From NCBI RefSeq assembly GCF_900110835.1, contig NZ_FOJG01000001.1, positions 62,001-126,000 on the forward strand: 64,000 bases of DNA. The letters are read 5' to 3'. Both the position numbers and the translations under genes were made by a program. Every line of letters starts with the position of its first letter. Position 1 is the stretch's first letter. This document shows, one piece after another, positions 17,970-27,842 of this stretch. The notes under the pieces are model-generated. The model did no database searches and was not told the DNA's origin. It saw only the letters and a list, made by a program, of their open reading frames with translations. Source of the DNA: Chitinophaga arvensicola. GTDB lineage: Bacteria; Bacteroidota; Bacteroidia; Chitinophagales; Chitinophagaceae.

Positions 17970-18005
17970 ACGTCTTACGCAGCTGGTCTGTGTAAGACGT
18001 TTTTA
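17970..18005. terminator. bidirectional intrinsic terminator
   Basis: A 13-bp stem (acgtcttacgcag 17970-17982 with ctgtgtaagacgt 17988-18000, one G-U pair), A-run before and T-run after. It serves the TPR gene and the convergent VOC-protein gene. Confidence 0.9.
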
Positions 18006-18009
18006 TCCC

Positions 18010-18423
18010 TTACATGGGTTTGTTGAAACTCACCATCCAGTTGATGCCGTATTTATCCACCAGCATTCCAAAGCGGTGTGCCCAGAATGTTTCTTCGAGG
18101 GGCATGGTAATTTTGCCTCCGGCAGATAATCCATTAAACAATCGTTCTGATTCTTCAACAGATTCCGTACCCAGCGCCAATGATACGTTATCACCGGTTT
18201 TAGGCGGTTCTCCGTTCATGCCGTCAGACGCCATCAGTGCAAAGCCGGGGGCTTGCAGGTAAGCGTGCATGATAAGATCTTTTGCCTGTGGGGGCAGGTC
18301 TTTCATGGGTGAATCTCCCATGGTCATTAACTGCAGATCGCCACCCAGGATTTCTTTGTAGAAATTCATGGCTTCGCGGCAATTGGTACCAAAAGTCAGA
18401 TAAGATGTCAGGCTGGTAGACAT
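18010..18423 (-). CDS. VOC-superfamily protein (PhnB/glyoxalase-like)
   Basis: A 137-residue protein of the vicinal-oxygen-chelate fold: SYLTFGTNCREAMNFYKEIL at the N-terminus is typical of the PhnB-like group, followed by LPPQAKDLIMHAYLQ and a C-terminal WAHRFGMLVDKYGINWMVS. Related proteins include 3-demethylubiquinone methyltransferase-like annotations and glyoxalase-fold proteins, but the true substrate of this group is usually unknown. I use the ATG at 18423 rather than an upstream TTG. It sits downstream of the ROK regulator on the same strand with 58 bases between. Confidence 0.85.
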   Translation of the reverse strand: MSTSLTSYLTFGTNCREAMNFYKEILGGDLQLMTMGDSPMKDLPPQAKDLIMHAYLQAPGFALMASDGMNGEPPKTGDNVSLALGTESVEESERLFNGLSAGGKITMPLEETFWAHRFGMLVDKYGINWMVSFNKPM

Positions 18424-18481
18424 AACAATCAATTTTTGGGTGTGAAATTGGAATTCAGGTAGACAATAAAGTTAACCCAAA

Positions 18482-19705
18482 CTAACTTATCAACACCTTA
18501 TTTCTTACCAGCAGACAGGCGCCGATGATACCGGCCCTTTCGCCGAGCTGGGACATTTTCAGTTTGGAATCATTGCTGACCAGACTCAGGGAATATTTCT
18601 TCATGGCGCTTTTGATGGGCAGCCGGATATGATCCTGTGTGGCAGCGAGGGCGCCTCCGAGGATGACCAGTTCTGGGTTGAAGATATTCATGAGCAGGGC
18701 TACGCCGCGCCCCAGGTTCTCCCCCACTTTCGCGATCAGTTCTATGGCCAGCATATCGTCGTTGTTGGCAGCTTCAATAATATCGTGGAGATGAATGTCT
18801 TCCGGAGACTGGAAATTGCGGGTCAGCATGGAAGATGAGCCGGCAGCCAGTTTATGCCGGAACATATTCACCAGTGCCCAGCCGGAGGCTTCGGTTTCCA
18901 GGCATCCTTTTTTGCCGCAATGGCAGATGATTTCATTATCGAACATGGGAATATGCCCCACTTCGCCACTGTAGCCGGATTTACCGTAGTACAGTTCCCC
19001 ATTGATCAGTACGCCCATCCCGATACCATAGTCGAGGTTCAGGAAAAGTACATTGCGTTCCCCGTTAACCAGGTCGGAGCAGAATTCGCCGTAGGCCATG
19101 GCTCGTGAGTCATTTTCCAGGAATACGCGGATGCCTACTTTGGCGGCAATCACTTTGCTGAGTGGTTCATCATCAAAATAGAACAGGCTGTAATTGTAGC
19201 CGGTGGCATAGTTGATACGTCCCTGTATATTGATACCGATACCCAGGATCTTTTCTTTGGGCACGGTGAGGCCGTCGATAAAATTGTTGATCAGCAGGCA
19301 GAGCTGTTCCAGTGAAGCTTTGGTGTTATCGAGTTCATAGGGCAGTCCTTCTACAGTGGTGACCAGGTTTTTATGGAGGTCGGACAGGCCGAGATTGAGG
19401 TGGTCCTGTTTCACGTCCACGCCTATAAAGAAGGCAGAATCCGGTACGAGTCCGTACAGGTTTGGTTTACGGCCGCCGGTCGATTCAATTTTGCCGTAGT
19501 CCATGACCAGTCCGTCGGCGATGAGGTCATTGACCAGGTTGGTGACCTTGGGCGTGCTCAGGTTGAGTTCTTTGCACAGATCGGCGATCGTGGCATTGCC
19601 GGAATTGGCAAAATAGGCCAGGGCAGCCTTTTTCAGGTTGATATTCTTATAGGCTACACCGGTAGCATTTGCACTGTTTAGTTCTTCAAAAAAGGTTTTA
19701 GCCAT
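18482..19705 (-). CDS. ROK-family transcriptional regulator (NagC/XylR type)
   Basis: A 407-residue protein with an N-terminal winged helix-turn-helix (about 15-75, NATIADLCKELNLSTPKVTN) and a C-terminal ROK domain. The ROK zinc motif CHCGKKGCLE and the sugar-binding GYSGEVGHIP are visible, as is LNLDYGIGMGVLINGELYYG. This class represses or activates sugar-use genes in response to a sugar or sugar phosphate. A TTG lies in frame 36 bases upstream; I use the ATG at 19705. No sugar-use gene adjoins it, so the regulon is elsewhere. Confidence 0.88.
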   Translation of the reverse strand: MAKTFFEELNSANATGVAYKNINLKKAALAYFANSGNATIADLCKELNLSTPKVTNLVNDLIADGLVMDYGKIESTGGRKPNLYGLVPDSAFFIGVDVKQDHLNLGLSDLHKNLVTTVEGLPYELDNTKASLEQLCLLINNFIDGLTVPKEKILGIGINIQGRINYATGYNYSLFYFDDEPLSKVIAAKVGIRVFLENDSRAMAYGEFCSDLVNGERNVLFLNLDYGIGMGVLINGELYYGKSGYSGEVGHIPMFDNEIICHCGKKGCLETEASGWALVNMFRHKLAAGSSSMLTRNFQSPEDIHLHDIIEAANNDDMLAIELIAKVGENLGRGVALLMNIFNPELVILGGALAATQDHIRLPIKSAMKKYSLSLVSNDSKLKMSQLGERAGIIGACLLVRNKVLIS

Positions 19706-19812
19706 AGCATCAGATAGACTTTTACAATAATTGCTCTCCAATTTAACAGCTTAATTCTGATTTTTTAAAAAATAGGGGTAGAAAGCGGAGGGAAAGTTCT
19801 CTTATAAATGAT

Positions 19813-19842
19813 TTTGTTAATTCGCAAAAAATAATACCTTTG
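19813..19842 (+). promoter_or_regulatory. Bacteroidota-type promoter of tRNA-Leu
   Basis: TTTG at 19813-19816 and the -7 element tacctttg (TAnnTTTG) at 19835-19842, spaced 18 bases. The tRNA starts about 98 bases downstream, which implies a long leader including gagc...gctc near 19855-19872. Confidence 0.65.
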
Positions 19843-19939
19843 CAATCCTTTTTGAGCTAAAAAAGGGGCTCTTGTCATGTATATCCGGGGCGGTCTCCGG
19901 GTAGGAAAAGCAGTAACAGAGCGAGTTCTTTTATTTCCT

Positions 19940-20021
19940 GCGGATGTGATGAAATTGGTAGACATGCCAGACTTAGGATCTGGTGCCGCGAGGCATGGGG
20001 GTTCGAGTCCCTTCATCCGCA
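19940..20021 (+). tRNA. tRNA-Leu (anticodon UAG)
   Basis: A class II tRNA: acceptor gcggatg/catccgc, anticodon stem ccaga/tctgg around loop ctTAGga, a long variable arm tgcc-gcga-ggca, and a T arm with loop ttcgagt. CCA is not fully encoded; the base after the discriminator begins cct. It reads CUA/CUG leucine codons. Confidence 0.93.
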
Positions 20022-20238
20022 CCTATAATATTATGTGGCAATGCGTCAATATGGCAACGTGATAATGCTATGCTTTCCCTCCCTTTCATTGTCACTCCTG
20101 TCTTATTCAGACACAGTTTCACCTGATTTTATTTAAAAATAGTTTCCTGCCATTCCTACTTGCCGTTGTGACTTCATGGCAGAAAAATAAACAAGGAATC
20201 ATTATTGCTTCTTAAAGAACACTTTATACAATTCAATT

Positions 20239-21618
20239 ATGGCAACCGTTACGAGAGAAAACATTGGTTTATTGAACGATAAGATCACTGTGAAAGTGAG
20301 CCAGGAAGACTACCTTCCTAATTTTGACAAAGCAGTAAAGCAGTTCAGCAAAAATGCGAACATCCCAGGCTTCCGTAAAGGAATGGTACCTGCAGGCATG
20401 GTTAAGAAAATGCACGGTCAGGCTATCTTTGGCGACGAAATTCTGAAAACTGTTGAGAGAGAATTAATGGGCTACGTACAGGCAGAGAAGCTGGAAATCT
20501 TTGGCCAGCCACTGTCTCTGGAAAAACAGGCAAAAGACCTGGATTTCAACAAACCTGCTGACTACAACTTCGAATTTGAAGTGGGTCTGAAACCAACCTT
20601 CGCTGTTACTCCACTGGAAGATAACAAAACCACCCTTACTAAATATAAAGTAGCCGTTACCGATGAAATGGTAAACGACGAAATACAGCGTTTACAGCTG
20701 AAAGGTGGAAAAACTACCGAACCGGAAACAATTACTTCAGAAGATAACGTGATTAACGTTAAATTCGAAGAATCAGACGAGAAAGGCAATGTAGTAGAAG
20801 GCGGTATCGTTAAAGAAAACGCCTTACTGGTAAAATACTTTGCACCGGCTATCCAGGCGGAACTGCAGGGTAAGAAAAATGAAGACAGCATTGTATTCCA
20901 ACTGGCTACTTCTTTTGACGAACAGCGTCTTGGCTGGATCCTGAAAGATCTGGGCTTTGAAACTACCGATAAGGAAGCAGCAAAGAAATATTTCAAACTG
21001 ACGATCACTAAGGTTGGTCTGATTGAAAAAAGAGAATTGAATGAAGAGTTCTTCAAAGAAGTTTATCCGGGAGAAGAAATCACTACAGAAGAAGCTTTCC
21101 GTGCTAAACTGAAAGAAGAAATCGGTAAATACTGGGATTCTGAAAGCCGTAACCACCTTCACAACGACCTGTTTGAAGTACTGGTACACGAAACGCCGAT
21201 TGAATTACCAAAGGATTTCCTCAAACGCTGGCTGCAGGTAGGTGGTGAAAAACCTAAAACTGCGGAAGAGGCGGAAAAAGAATTCCCTTCGTTTGACCAC
21301 CAATTACGTTGGACACTGATCAGCGATAAACTGGTTAAAGAAAATAAACTGGAAGTTTCTTTCGAAGATCTGAAAGAAAATGCCAAACAAAAAGTATTAG
21401 GCTACTATGGCGGCGCCGCTGCTGATGGAGCAGAATGGTTAGACAGCTACCTGGATCGCCTGTTACAGGATGAGAAATTTGTAGACCAGACTTACCGTGA
21501 AATGATCACTGCCAAGTTATTTGACTGGGCTGAAGCAAAGGTGAACGTGAAAGAAGAGGAAATCAAAGCAGAAGATTTTGTTAATTTACCTCATAAACAT
21601 CACCATCATGAACATTAA
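20239..21618 (+). CDS. tig: trigger factor
   Basis: A 459-residue ribosome-associated chaperone and prolyl isomerase. The N-terminal ribosome-binding domain includes the signature NIPGFRKGMVPAGMVKK (residues 41-57). A middle PPIase-like region and a helical C-terminal chaperone domain follow. Trigger factor holds nascent chains at the exit tunnel. The C-terminus is natively His-rich (HKHHHHEH). The coding region overlaps the clpP start by 11 bases, so the two are translationally coupled; this tig-clpP pairing is common in bacteria. Confidence 0.95.
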   Translation: MATVTRENIGLLNDKITVKVSQEDYLPNFDKAVKQFSKNANIPGFRKGMVPAGMVKKMHGQAIFGDEILKTVERELMGYVQAEKLEIFGQPLSLEKQAKDLDFNKPADYNFEFEVGLKPTFAVTPLEDNKTTLTKYKVAVTDEMVNDEIQRLQLKGGKTTEPETITSEDNVINVKFEESDEKGNVVEGGIVKENALLVKYFAPAIQAELQGKKNEDSIVFQLATSFDEQRLGWILKDLGFETTDKEAAKKYFKLTITKVGLIEKRELNEEFFKEVYPGEEITTEEAFRAKLKEEIGKYWDSESRNHLHNDLFEVLVHETPIELPKDFLKRWLQVGGEKPKTAEEAEKEFPSFDHQLRWTLISDKLVKENKLEVSFEDLKENAKQKVLGYYGGAAADGAEWLDSYLDRLLQDEKFVDQTYREMITAKLFDWAEAKVNVKEEEIKAEDFVNLPHKHHHHEH

Positions 21619-22312
21619 TAACGACGAATTCAGAAAATATGCCATCAAGCATCGGGGAATCAGCAGCCTGGTAGTAGACAGTTACGCTAAAAGCCACCAG
21701 ATCAACAGTCTGACTCCGTATATCTTAGAAGAACGCCAGATGAATATGACCCAGATGGACGTTTTCTCCCGGTTGATGGCTGATCGTATTATTTTCCTGG
21801 GAGATCCCGTGAACGACTACGTAGCAAACGTAATTACTGCGCAGCTGCTGTTCCTGGAGTCTTCCGACCGTAACCGTGATATTCAGATGTACATCAATAG
21901 CCCCGGAGGAAGCGTTTACGCCGGCCTGGGTATTTATGATACTATGCAGATCATTTCTCCTGAAGTAGCTACTATCTGTACCGGTATGGCCGCCTCTTTC
22001 GGCGCTGTACTCCTGGTAGCAGGTACCAAAGGAAAACGTACCGCACTGAAACACGCACGTGTAATGATTCACCAGCCTCATGGCGGTGCAGAAGGCCAGA
22101 CCTCAGATATCGAAATCACTGCACGTGAGTTCGTGAAACTGAAAAAGGAACTGAACGAAATCATTGCCGGCCACTGCGGACAACCCGTTAAAAAAGTGGA
22201 AAAAGACTCTGACCGTGATTACTGGATGACTGCGGATGAAGCGAAAGAATACGGCATCATTGATGACGTACTCCAGAAAAATCCAAAGAAAAACCTAGAA
22301 ACACCTCAGTAA
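21608..22312 (+). CDS. clpP: ATP-dependent Clp protease proteolytic subunit
   Basis: A 234-residue serine peptidase subunit that forms the double-heptamer chamber of ClpXP. The triad is Ser130 (GMAASFGA), His155 (MIHQPHGG) and Asp204 (DRDYWM), with spacings of 25 and 49 that match E. coli ClpP. I take the ATG at 21608; upstream in-frame sequence is the shadow of tig. It works with ClpX, encoded 221 bases downstream, to degrade misfolded and regulatory proteins in the cytoplasm. Confidence 0.96.
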   Translation: MNINNDEFRKYAIKHRGISSLVVDSYAKSHQINSLTPYILEERQMNMTQMDVFSRLMADRIIFLGDPVNDYVANVITAQLLFLESSDRNRDIQMYINSPGGSVYAGLGIYDTMQIISPEVATICTGMAASFGAVLLVAGTKGKRTALKHARVMIHQPHGGAEGQTSDIEITAREFVKLKKELNEIIAGHCGQPVKKVEKDSDRDYWMTADEAKEYGIIDDVLQKNPKKNLETPQ

Positions 22313-22337
22313 AGGCTTAAAGCTCAAAGCATAACTT

Positions 22338-22409
22338 AAAGCTATTGTAGCGAAGATTATAGCGATATATACAAAAAAACGCTACTATCTTTACTACAAT
22401 AGCTTTTTT
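22338..22409 (+). terminator. terminator-like hairpin after clpP
   Basis: aaagctattgtag (22338-22350) pairs with ctacaatagcttt (from 22394), followed by a T-run. The 43-base loop contains an inner agcg/cgct pairing that extends the structure. It separates tig-clpP from clpX. Confidence 0.7.
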
Positions 22410-22466
22410 GCTTCCTGAGATGATAAGCTTTACCGTATTAAGACTTACGCTTTCGGCTATTTAGTG

Positions 22467-22474
22467 TAAATTTG
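22467..22474 (+). promoter_or_regulatory. TAnnTTTG -7 element upstream of clpX
   Basis: taaatttg matches the -7 consensus 60 bases before the clpX ATG. The -33 region is a poor match (tttcgg nearby), so the element is only tentative. Confidence 0.4.
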
Positions 22475-22533
22475 TAACCCTGCAATATCAATGCAGGCAA
22501 TGATAGTTTCGTAGAAAAATAATCTATTCCGAA

Positions 22534-23778
22534 ATGAAAGAATCAAAAATCCGATGCTCCTTTTGCAGCCGCTCCAAAGAAGAAGTGCAGATACTGATAG
22601 CAGGCGCTGAAGGACACATCTGTGAAAACTGTGTAGCCAACGCGCAGGAAATCATTGACCAGGAGTTATTCACTCCGGGCAAGAAAGCCGCTGCTACCGT
22701 TGCGCCTCACTTCGCTCCGAAAGTATCCAAGCCAATGGATATGAAAAAGTACCTGGACGAATATGTAATCGGACAGGATGATGCAAAGAAAATCCTGGCA
22801 GTTGCTGTATATAACCACTACAAAAGACTCAATCAGCAGATTGGTGATGATGAAGTGGAAATTGAAAAGTCCAACATCATCATGGTGGGTGAAACCGGTA
22901 CTGGTAAAACATTGCTGGCCAAATCCATTGCCAAACAATTAAACGTTCCCTTTGCGATCGTGGATGCTACCGTGTTCACAGAAGCAGGTTACGTAGGTGA
23001 AGACGTGGAAAGTATCCTCAGCCGCCTGTTACAGGTATGTAACTACGATGTGGAAGCTGCTGAACGTGGGATCGTTTATATCGATGAAATCGATAAAATT
23101 GCCCGTAAAAGCGATAACCCATCCATCACCCGTGACGTAAGCGGTGAAGGTGTACAACAAGGCCTCCTGAAATTACTTGAAGGAACCGAAGTACTGGTAC
23201 CACCTCAGGGCGGTCGTAAACACCCGGAACAGAAACTGATCAAACTGAACACACAGAATATCCTCTTCATCTGCGGTGGCGCATTTGATGGTGTGGAAAG
23301 AATTATCAGCAGAAGAGTACAGACTCACTCCATCGGTTTTACCGTTAACAAGGAAAAAGAAGAAGAAAACAGAAAACAGATCCTGCGTTACATCAACTCA
23401 CAGGACCTGAAATCCTTCGGTCTGATCCCTGAATTACTGGGCCGTTTACCGGTAGTGACCTATCTGAACTCCCTGGACAGAGATACCCTGAAACTGATTT
23501 TAACAGAGCCTAAAAATGCACTGGTAAAGCAATACAAGAAACTGTTCAAGGTAGAAAATATCGATTTACAGGTAGAAGAAGAAGCGATCGACTACATCGT
23601 TGACAAAGCCATGGAATACAAACTGGGTGCGCGTGGATTACGCTCCATCTGTGAAGTAGTACTGAGTGATGCTATGTATGAACTGCCATCTGCCAACGAA
23701 ACTCATTTTCATCTTACCAAGGAGTATGCACAGGCAAAACTGGAGCAAAGCAACTTCGTTAAACTGAAAGTGGCCTAA
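22534..23778 (+). CDS. clpX: ClpX, AAA+ unfoldase of ClpXP
   Basis: A 414-residue unfoldase that feeds substrates to ClpP. The N-terminal zinc-binding domain has Cys8, Cys11, Cys30 and Cys33. The AAA+ domain has Walker A GETGTGKT (119-126; Glu replaces the usual Pro of GPTG), pore loop GYVGEDVE, Walker [10 protein letters not shown], the IGF-loop region and sensor-2 GARGLRSI. It appears to have its own promoter, and a terminator-like hairpin separates it from clpP. Confidence 0.96.
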   Translation: MKESKIRCSFCSRSKEEVQILIAGAEGHICENCVANAQEIIDQELFTPGKKAAATVAPHFAPKVSKPMDMKKYLDEYVIGQDDAKKILAVAVYNHYKRLNQQIGDDEVEIEKSNIIMVGETGTGKTLLAKSIAKQLNVPFAIVDATVFTEAGYVGEDVESILSRLLQVCNYDVEAAERGIVYIDEIDKIARKSDNPSITRDVSGEGVQQGLLKLLEGTEVLVPPQGGRKHPEQKLIKLNTQNILFICGGAFDGVERIISRRVQTHSIGFTVNKEKEEENRKQILRYINSQDLKSFGLIPELLGRLPVVTYLNSLDRDTLKLILTEPKNALVKQYKKLFKVENIDLQVEEEAIDYIVDKAMEYKLGARGLRSICEVVLSDAMYELPSANETHFHLTKEYAQAKLEQSNFVKLKVA

Positions 23779-23836
23779 CTGTTCCGGTTATTATCCGTTA
23801 ACAGCAACACTATCTATCACCATAAAACCGCTATTT

Positions 23837-24124
23837 ATGCAGGAACTCATTCAGCAATTACAGGAAAAAGCCGGACTCACCACCGAACAGGCAGTGCAGT
23901 CCATTGATGTGATCAAAGAATATGTGAAGGGCAAATTACCTCCGTTTATTGCAGGTACAGTTGATAACTGGTTTGCAGGGATGTCAGATAAAGCCGAAGG
24001 CAAAAAAGCAGGTCTGATGTATCAGGCAGGTGATTTTCTGGATAACGTGAAAGATAAAGCAGAAGATTGGGCAGAAGAAGCAAAGGATAAAGTATCCGAC
24101 TTCTTCAACAAAGATAAAAAGTAG
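23837..24124 (+). CDS. small acidic helical protein of unknown function
   Basis: A 95-residue protein with no signal peptide. The N-terminal half (QQLQEKAGLTTEQAVQSIDVIKEYV) looks like a compact helical segment; the C-terminal third is rich in Lys, Asp, Glu and Ala (KDKAEDWAEEAKDKVSDFF), as in amphipathic stress or LEA-like helices. It lies 58 bases after clpX and ends at a strong terminator, so it may share the clpX transcript. I do not recognise the family. Confidence 0.7.
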   Translation: MQELIQQLQEKAGLTTEQAVQSIDVIKEYVKGKLPPFIAGTVDNWFAGMSDKAEGKKAGLMYQAGDFLDNVKDKAEDWAEEAKDKVSDFFNKDKK

Positions 24125-24140
24125 CAACCGCTACAGCAAA

Positions 24141-24169
24141 GGGCTGACCTACAGGTCAGCCCTTTTTTT
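24141..24169 (+). terminator. intrinsic terminator
   Basis: Stem gggctgacc/ggtcagccc (24141-24149 with 24154-24162), loop taca, then seven T. Terminates the clpX/small-protein transcript. Confidence 0.9.
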
Positions 24170-24286
24170 ATGTCGTAAAGCCGTCGTTTTAGCTACGCAG
24201 ATATTTTGCCGGGATGAAGCGCTCAACTTTAAATCTTCCCACCAAAATAAAGCCTGGCTGCCTTTTTCTCCCCAGCCAATGCGTTT

Positions 24287-25162
24287 TTAGATGCTTTTGA
24301 GATAAAGATATAAAGCTGTTAATTCTTCTTCCGTGTATTGTGCGGTCATCGGCCACGGCATATCCTTTGCCTGCAGCTGCTTCCCTTCCGGTGTCTTACC
24401 TGTACGTAAGGTGGCAATAAACTCCTCCTGACTCCATTTACCCACATGCCCTGTGGAAGTGATATTGGCTACCGGAACGCCACCGGGAACGGGGTTATCC
24501 CCGCCGGTCAGTGATGGTTTATGACAACCTGTACAGGAAACCGACAAATACTGGCCATACTCCTTTGTAGACGCCTTCACCACCAGGTTGGGCTGCTCGC
24601 GTTGGTGATCAATATGCTCCGCCGGGAAAAGCGGTATTTTGCCCAACACCGACAATACTTTTCCCATAGGCCCTATTTTAATAGATACAGACGGGGTATC
24701 TATTTTAGGCTGCGCCTTGCAATACGCAATTATAGCCGCAATATCGTGATCATCCAGCCGGGTGAACTCTTCTGAGGGCATGAGCAATAACGTCTTATTT
24801 TCGGCATTTAAACCGTGCCGCAGCGCCTTTAACCAGGCTTTATTGTCGTAGCTGGCCGGGAGGCCACCTTTTCCATAGGTAAGATTGCTACCGGCAATCC
24901 GCCCGATGGGAGGATCATCGACAAACACTTTTCCCCTCAGATCTGCACCGTGGCATTCACCGCAACCCTTTATTTCATACAGGTGCCGCCCCGCCGCAAT
25001 GGTGGCGGAATCGTCCGGAACAGGAATATCCCTTACCGTTACCGCATACGTTTTGTTGGTATGCTGATGAAAAAGAAAAGAAAAAATGCCAAAGGCAATT
25101 AATACAACTACGATCAGACCAAGCACAAGACGTGCGGTCCACTTTAGAATTTTGGAGAACAT
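24287..25162 (-). CDS. membrane-anchored dihaem cytochrome c
   Basis: A 291-residue protein with an N-terminal membrane anchor (about 8-30) and two class I cytochrome c domains: haem motif CGECH near residue 68 and CTGCH near residue 210. Axial methionine candidates follow in each domain (LLLMPSEEF; DMPWPMTAQY). The haem domains would face the periplasm and pass electrons between dehydrogenases and terminal oxidases. No oxidase or dehydrogenase gene adjoins it, so the partner is unknown. The gene stands alone. Confidence 0.88.
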   Translation of the reverse strand: MFSKILKWTARLVLGLIVVVLIAFGIFSFLFHQHTNKTYAVTVRDIPVPDDSATIAAGRHLYEIKGCGECHGADLRGKVFVDDPPIGRIAGSNLTYGKGGLPASYDNKAWLKALRHGLNAENKTLLLMPSEEFTRLDDHDIAAIIAYCKAQPKIDTPSVSIKIGPMGKVLSVLGKIPLFPAEHIDHQREQPNLVVKASTKEYGQYLSVSCTGCHKPSLTGGDNPVPGGVPVANITSTGHVGKWSQEEFIATLRTGKTPEGKQLQAKDMPWPMTAQYTEEELTALYLYLKSI

Positions 25163-25583
25163 AACAAAAGGAATAATTGAGGATGTAAAAGTAATAGGGA
25201 TAAACCTGCTAGGTATCAGTAGAACTACTGAATTAAAGAAGAATCATAACGTGGATTACAGGCTTCACATTTTACTAAGCGTCTTCTTCTAATACGGGAT
25301 AAACCAGTCAGACCCGGTATAGAAAAGCACCCGTATTACAGGGTGCTTTTCATTGCGTAAAAGTGTTTCAAATCGTACTTGATTTTGTGTGTTAAGGTTG
25401 ATAAACGGTAAAGAGTGATGAATTAACCCAAATTTAACGTTCCTTTTGCAATATTCAATAACACTAAAGGGGTAATATTAAATTATTTTGAAAAAATGAT
25501 GAACGGCTTATAAAAGCTCTTTTCATAAATTATAAAAATACTATTCCCTCAATAAGATCAAAATCAATAGCAAAATCGTTATT
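25163..25583. other. intergenic region with a terminator hairpin
   Basis: 421 bases between the cytochrome gene start and the acyl-CoA dehydrogenase stop (both minus strand). It contains a perfect 10-bp hairpin, aaaagcaccc (25323-25332) with gggtgctttt (25341-25350), probably the terminator for the dehydrogenase transcript. The rest is AT-rich, and I see no coding frame or RNA gene in it. Confidence 0.6.
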
Positions 25584-26723
25584 CTATCTCAGTGCTTCCC
25601 GGGCAATAACGATCTTCTGAATTTCGGAAGTTCCTTCCCCGATAGTACATAATTTTGCATCACGATAAAATTTTTCCACCGGAAAATCCTTCGTATAGCC
25701 ATAACCGCCAAAAATCTGTACCGCATCATTGGCTACTCTCACTGCTACTTCAGAGGCATAATACTTTGCCATGGCGGCCTGCTGGGTCATTTTCACCTTA
25801 CGGTTTTTCATATCTGCGGCCTGCATGGTCAGCAATTCTGCCGCTTCAATTTCAGTGGCCATATCCGCCAGCTTAAAGGATACCCCCTGGAAGTTGGAAA
25901 TAGGCTGATCGAACTGGTGACGTTCTTTGGAATACTTCAATGCTGCATCCATAGCGCCTTTGGCAATACCGAGAGATAATGCGGCAATGGAAATACGACC
26001 GCCGTCGAGTACTTTCATCGACTGGATAAACCCGTCGCCTTCTGCACCCAGCATGTTTTCTGCCGGAATGCGGCAATTGTCAAATATCATTTCTGCGGTT
26101 TCTGATGCCCGCATGCCCAGTTTATTCTCTTTCTTGCCACCGCTGAATCCCGGTGTGCCTTTTTCAACGATGAAGGCAGTCATACCATGACTGTCGCGCA
26201 CATCGCCGGTACGGGCTATCACTACTGCCACGTCGCAGCTTTTACCATGGGTGATCCAGCATTTGGTACCATTCAGTACCCAGTCGTTGCCGTCTTTCTT
26301 TGCAACGCATTTCATATTCATGGCATCGGAACCAGTGTTGGGTTCTGTTAAACCCCACGCGCCGATCCACTCTCCTGTGGCCAGTTTGGGCAGGTAACGC
26401 TGTTTCTGCGCTTCATTGCCGAATTGTAAAGTATGACCGGTGCACAAAGAATTATGTGCTGCCACGCTTAAGCCAATGGCCCCGCAAATGCGTGAAATCT
26501 CACTGATCACCGTTACGTATTCCAGATAGCCCAACCCGCTCCCACCGTACTCCTGCGGCACCAGTACCCCCATGAGACCCAGTTCTCCCAATCGCTTAAA
26601 CACCTGCACCGGAAACTCCTGTGATTCATCCCATTCCATCACGTAAGGCTGTATGTTTGTCTTTCCGAAATCCCGGATCATTTGTGCAATCTGTTGTTGC
26701 ATTTCCGTAGGCTCAAAGTTCAT
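25584..26723 (-). CDS. acyl-CoA dehydrogenase (short-chain/butyryl type)
   Basis: A 379-residue FAD enzyme that makes an alpha,beta double bond in acyl-CoA during fatty-acid or branched-chain amino-acid breakdown. The signatures are visible: [14 protein letters not shown], the FAD loop [35 protein letters not shown], and the C-terminal [17 protein letters not shown] with the likely catalytic Glu363. Length and motifs fit the short-chain/butyryl-CoA group. The electron acceptor (ETF) is not encoded here. It is 12 bases after the helix-hairpin-helix protein gene, so they may be co-transcribed. Confidence 0.94.
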   Translation of the reverse strand: MNFEPTEMQQQIAQMIRDFGKTNIQPYVMEWDESQEFPVQVFKRLGELGLMGVLVPQEYGGSGLGYLEYVTVISEISRICGAIGLSVAAHNSLCTGHTLQFGNEAQKQRYLPKLATGEWIGAWGLTEPNTGSDAMNMKCVAKKDGNDWVLNGTKCWITHGKSCDVAVVIARTGDVRDSHGMTAFIVEKGTPGFSGGKKENKLGMRASETAEMIFDNCRIPAENMLGAEGDGFIQSMKVLDGGRISIAALSLGIAKGAMDAALKYSKERHQFDQPISNFQGVSFKLADMATEIEAAELLTMQAADMKNRKVKMTQQAAMAKYYASEVAVRVANDAVQIFGGYGYTKDFPVEKFYRDAKLCTIGEGTSEIQKIVIAREALR

Positions 26724-26735
26724 AAACGTGTGGAT

Positions 26736-27770
26736 TTAATATTTGATCTCAATGTAATGTTCAATTTTACGATAAATAATCTCATCCACCAACGGCAGCT
26801 GACGAAGGTCCTGCACCGCCTTGAAACCCGCGTGGCTACTGCGATACTGCACAATTAAACGCGCCAGTTTGTAGCGTATGTATGGGTGATCCGCCAAAGA
26901 TTTTTCATCTGAGCTGTTGAGGTCTAGTTTTTTTAGAGAACTGTTACCAATCTGTAAGAAAGGTTGAATTTTTTGAAATACGGAGTCAGGTAAACCGTAA
27001 CATTCTGCCACCTGCTCCACGGCATAGAAGCCTCCCAACCGGTCGCGGAAGGCCATTATCCGCCGCGCGAAGCCGGGCCCGATGCCCGGCAGCGACTGCC
27101 AGCCTGCACTATCTGCCGCATTAATATCGATCGCTACCGGCTGCGCTTTTTTACGGTAACGGGCAAACGAAGAATCGCGGAAATAATGATTTTTCTGAAA
27201 ACTGTCCGCTTCATAACGTCCTCCACGCTGGTGATCACCGTACGCTCTCCCACGCCAGGACTGCCGCTCCGCGAAATCACCGCGCTGATCCGGATCCGCA
27301 TGGCGATGATGCGGATCATCTCTCCCGGAAAAACCGGTAGCTGCAATACGCACATAAGGCATTAATTGCGCACACAGTACTGGCGGTAAGCTGTATATCT
27401 TCGCCAGATCAGCCGCTGTGCGGAATCGGCCACCTTTGGCGATGTATTTCCCGATAGTGCCGGCCGTACGCTCACTCACACCCAGTTGCTGCCAACCTTC
27501 AATCGATAATGTATTCGGATCAAAATAAAATAACGCCGCTTTCCCGGGCGGCTTATCCTCCGCACTGTCAATGGTTTTCACTACCAGCTGTGCCTCAAAA
27601 GCCTGCACCGCCGCCTGCAGATCATCACTACCGGCAACGGGCCTACGCTGAAAATAAAAAAGCAAATCCGGGAAGTAGCTGGTCAGCAGCATAGCCAATA
27701 CCAGCAGCACAATTCCCTGGCGCTCCTTACGGGAAAAGCGCAGGTATTCGCGGATAAAAGTTCTCCACAT
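26736..27770 (-). CDS. membrane-anchored helix-hairpin-helix protein (ComEA-like)
   Basis: A 344-residue protein with one N-terminal membrane segment (about 18-38) and tandem helix-hairpin-helix motifs: one around 88-140 (TAGTIGKYIAKGGRFRTAADL), one around 215-265 (SLPGIGPGFARRIMAFRDRLGGFY), and a third in the C-terminal region. HhH motifs bind DNA backbone; ComEA-type proteins bind incoming DNA in competence. Residues about 150-205 form a His/Asp/Arg-rich linker of low complexity. Its DNA-uptake role is an analogy, not shown. Confidence 0.85.
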   Translation of the reverse strand: MWRTFIREYLRFSRKERQGIVLLVLAMLLTSYFPDLLFYFQRRPVAGSDDLQAAVQAFEAQLVVKTIDSAEDKPPGKAALFYFDPNTLSIEGWQQLGVSERTAGTIGKYIAKGGRFRTAADLAKIYSLPPVLCAQLMPYVRIAATGFSGRDDPHHRHADPDQRGDFAERQSWRGRAYGDHQRGGRYEADSFQKNHYFRDSSFARYRKKAQPVAIDINAADSAGWQSLPGIGPGFARRIMAFRDRLGGFYAVEQVAECYGLPDSVFQKIQPFLQIGNSSLKKLDLNSSDEKSLADHPYIRYKLARLIVQYRSSHAGFKAVQDLRQLPLVDEIIYRKIEHYIEIKY

Positions 27771-27842
27771 GGGTCAACAAAACATTTGACACCAAGCTAC
27801 ATTATTGCTACGGGTGTTTTGTTAATAGAAATAAAATGCTTG

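Noticed and set aside
20147..20182. Inverted repeat ctgccat/atggcag upstream of tig
   Set aside because: Only 7 bp with a 22-base loop; too weak to call an operator or riboswitch without comparative data.
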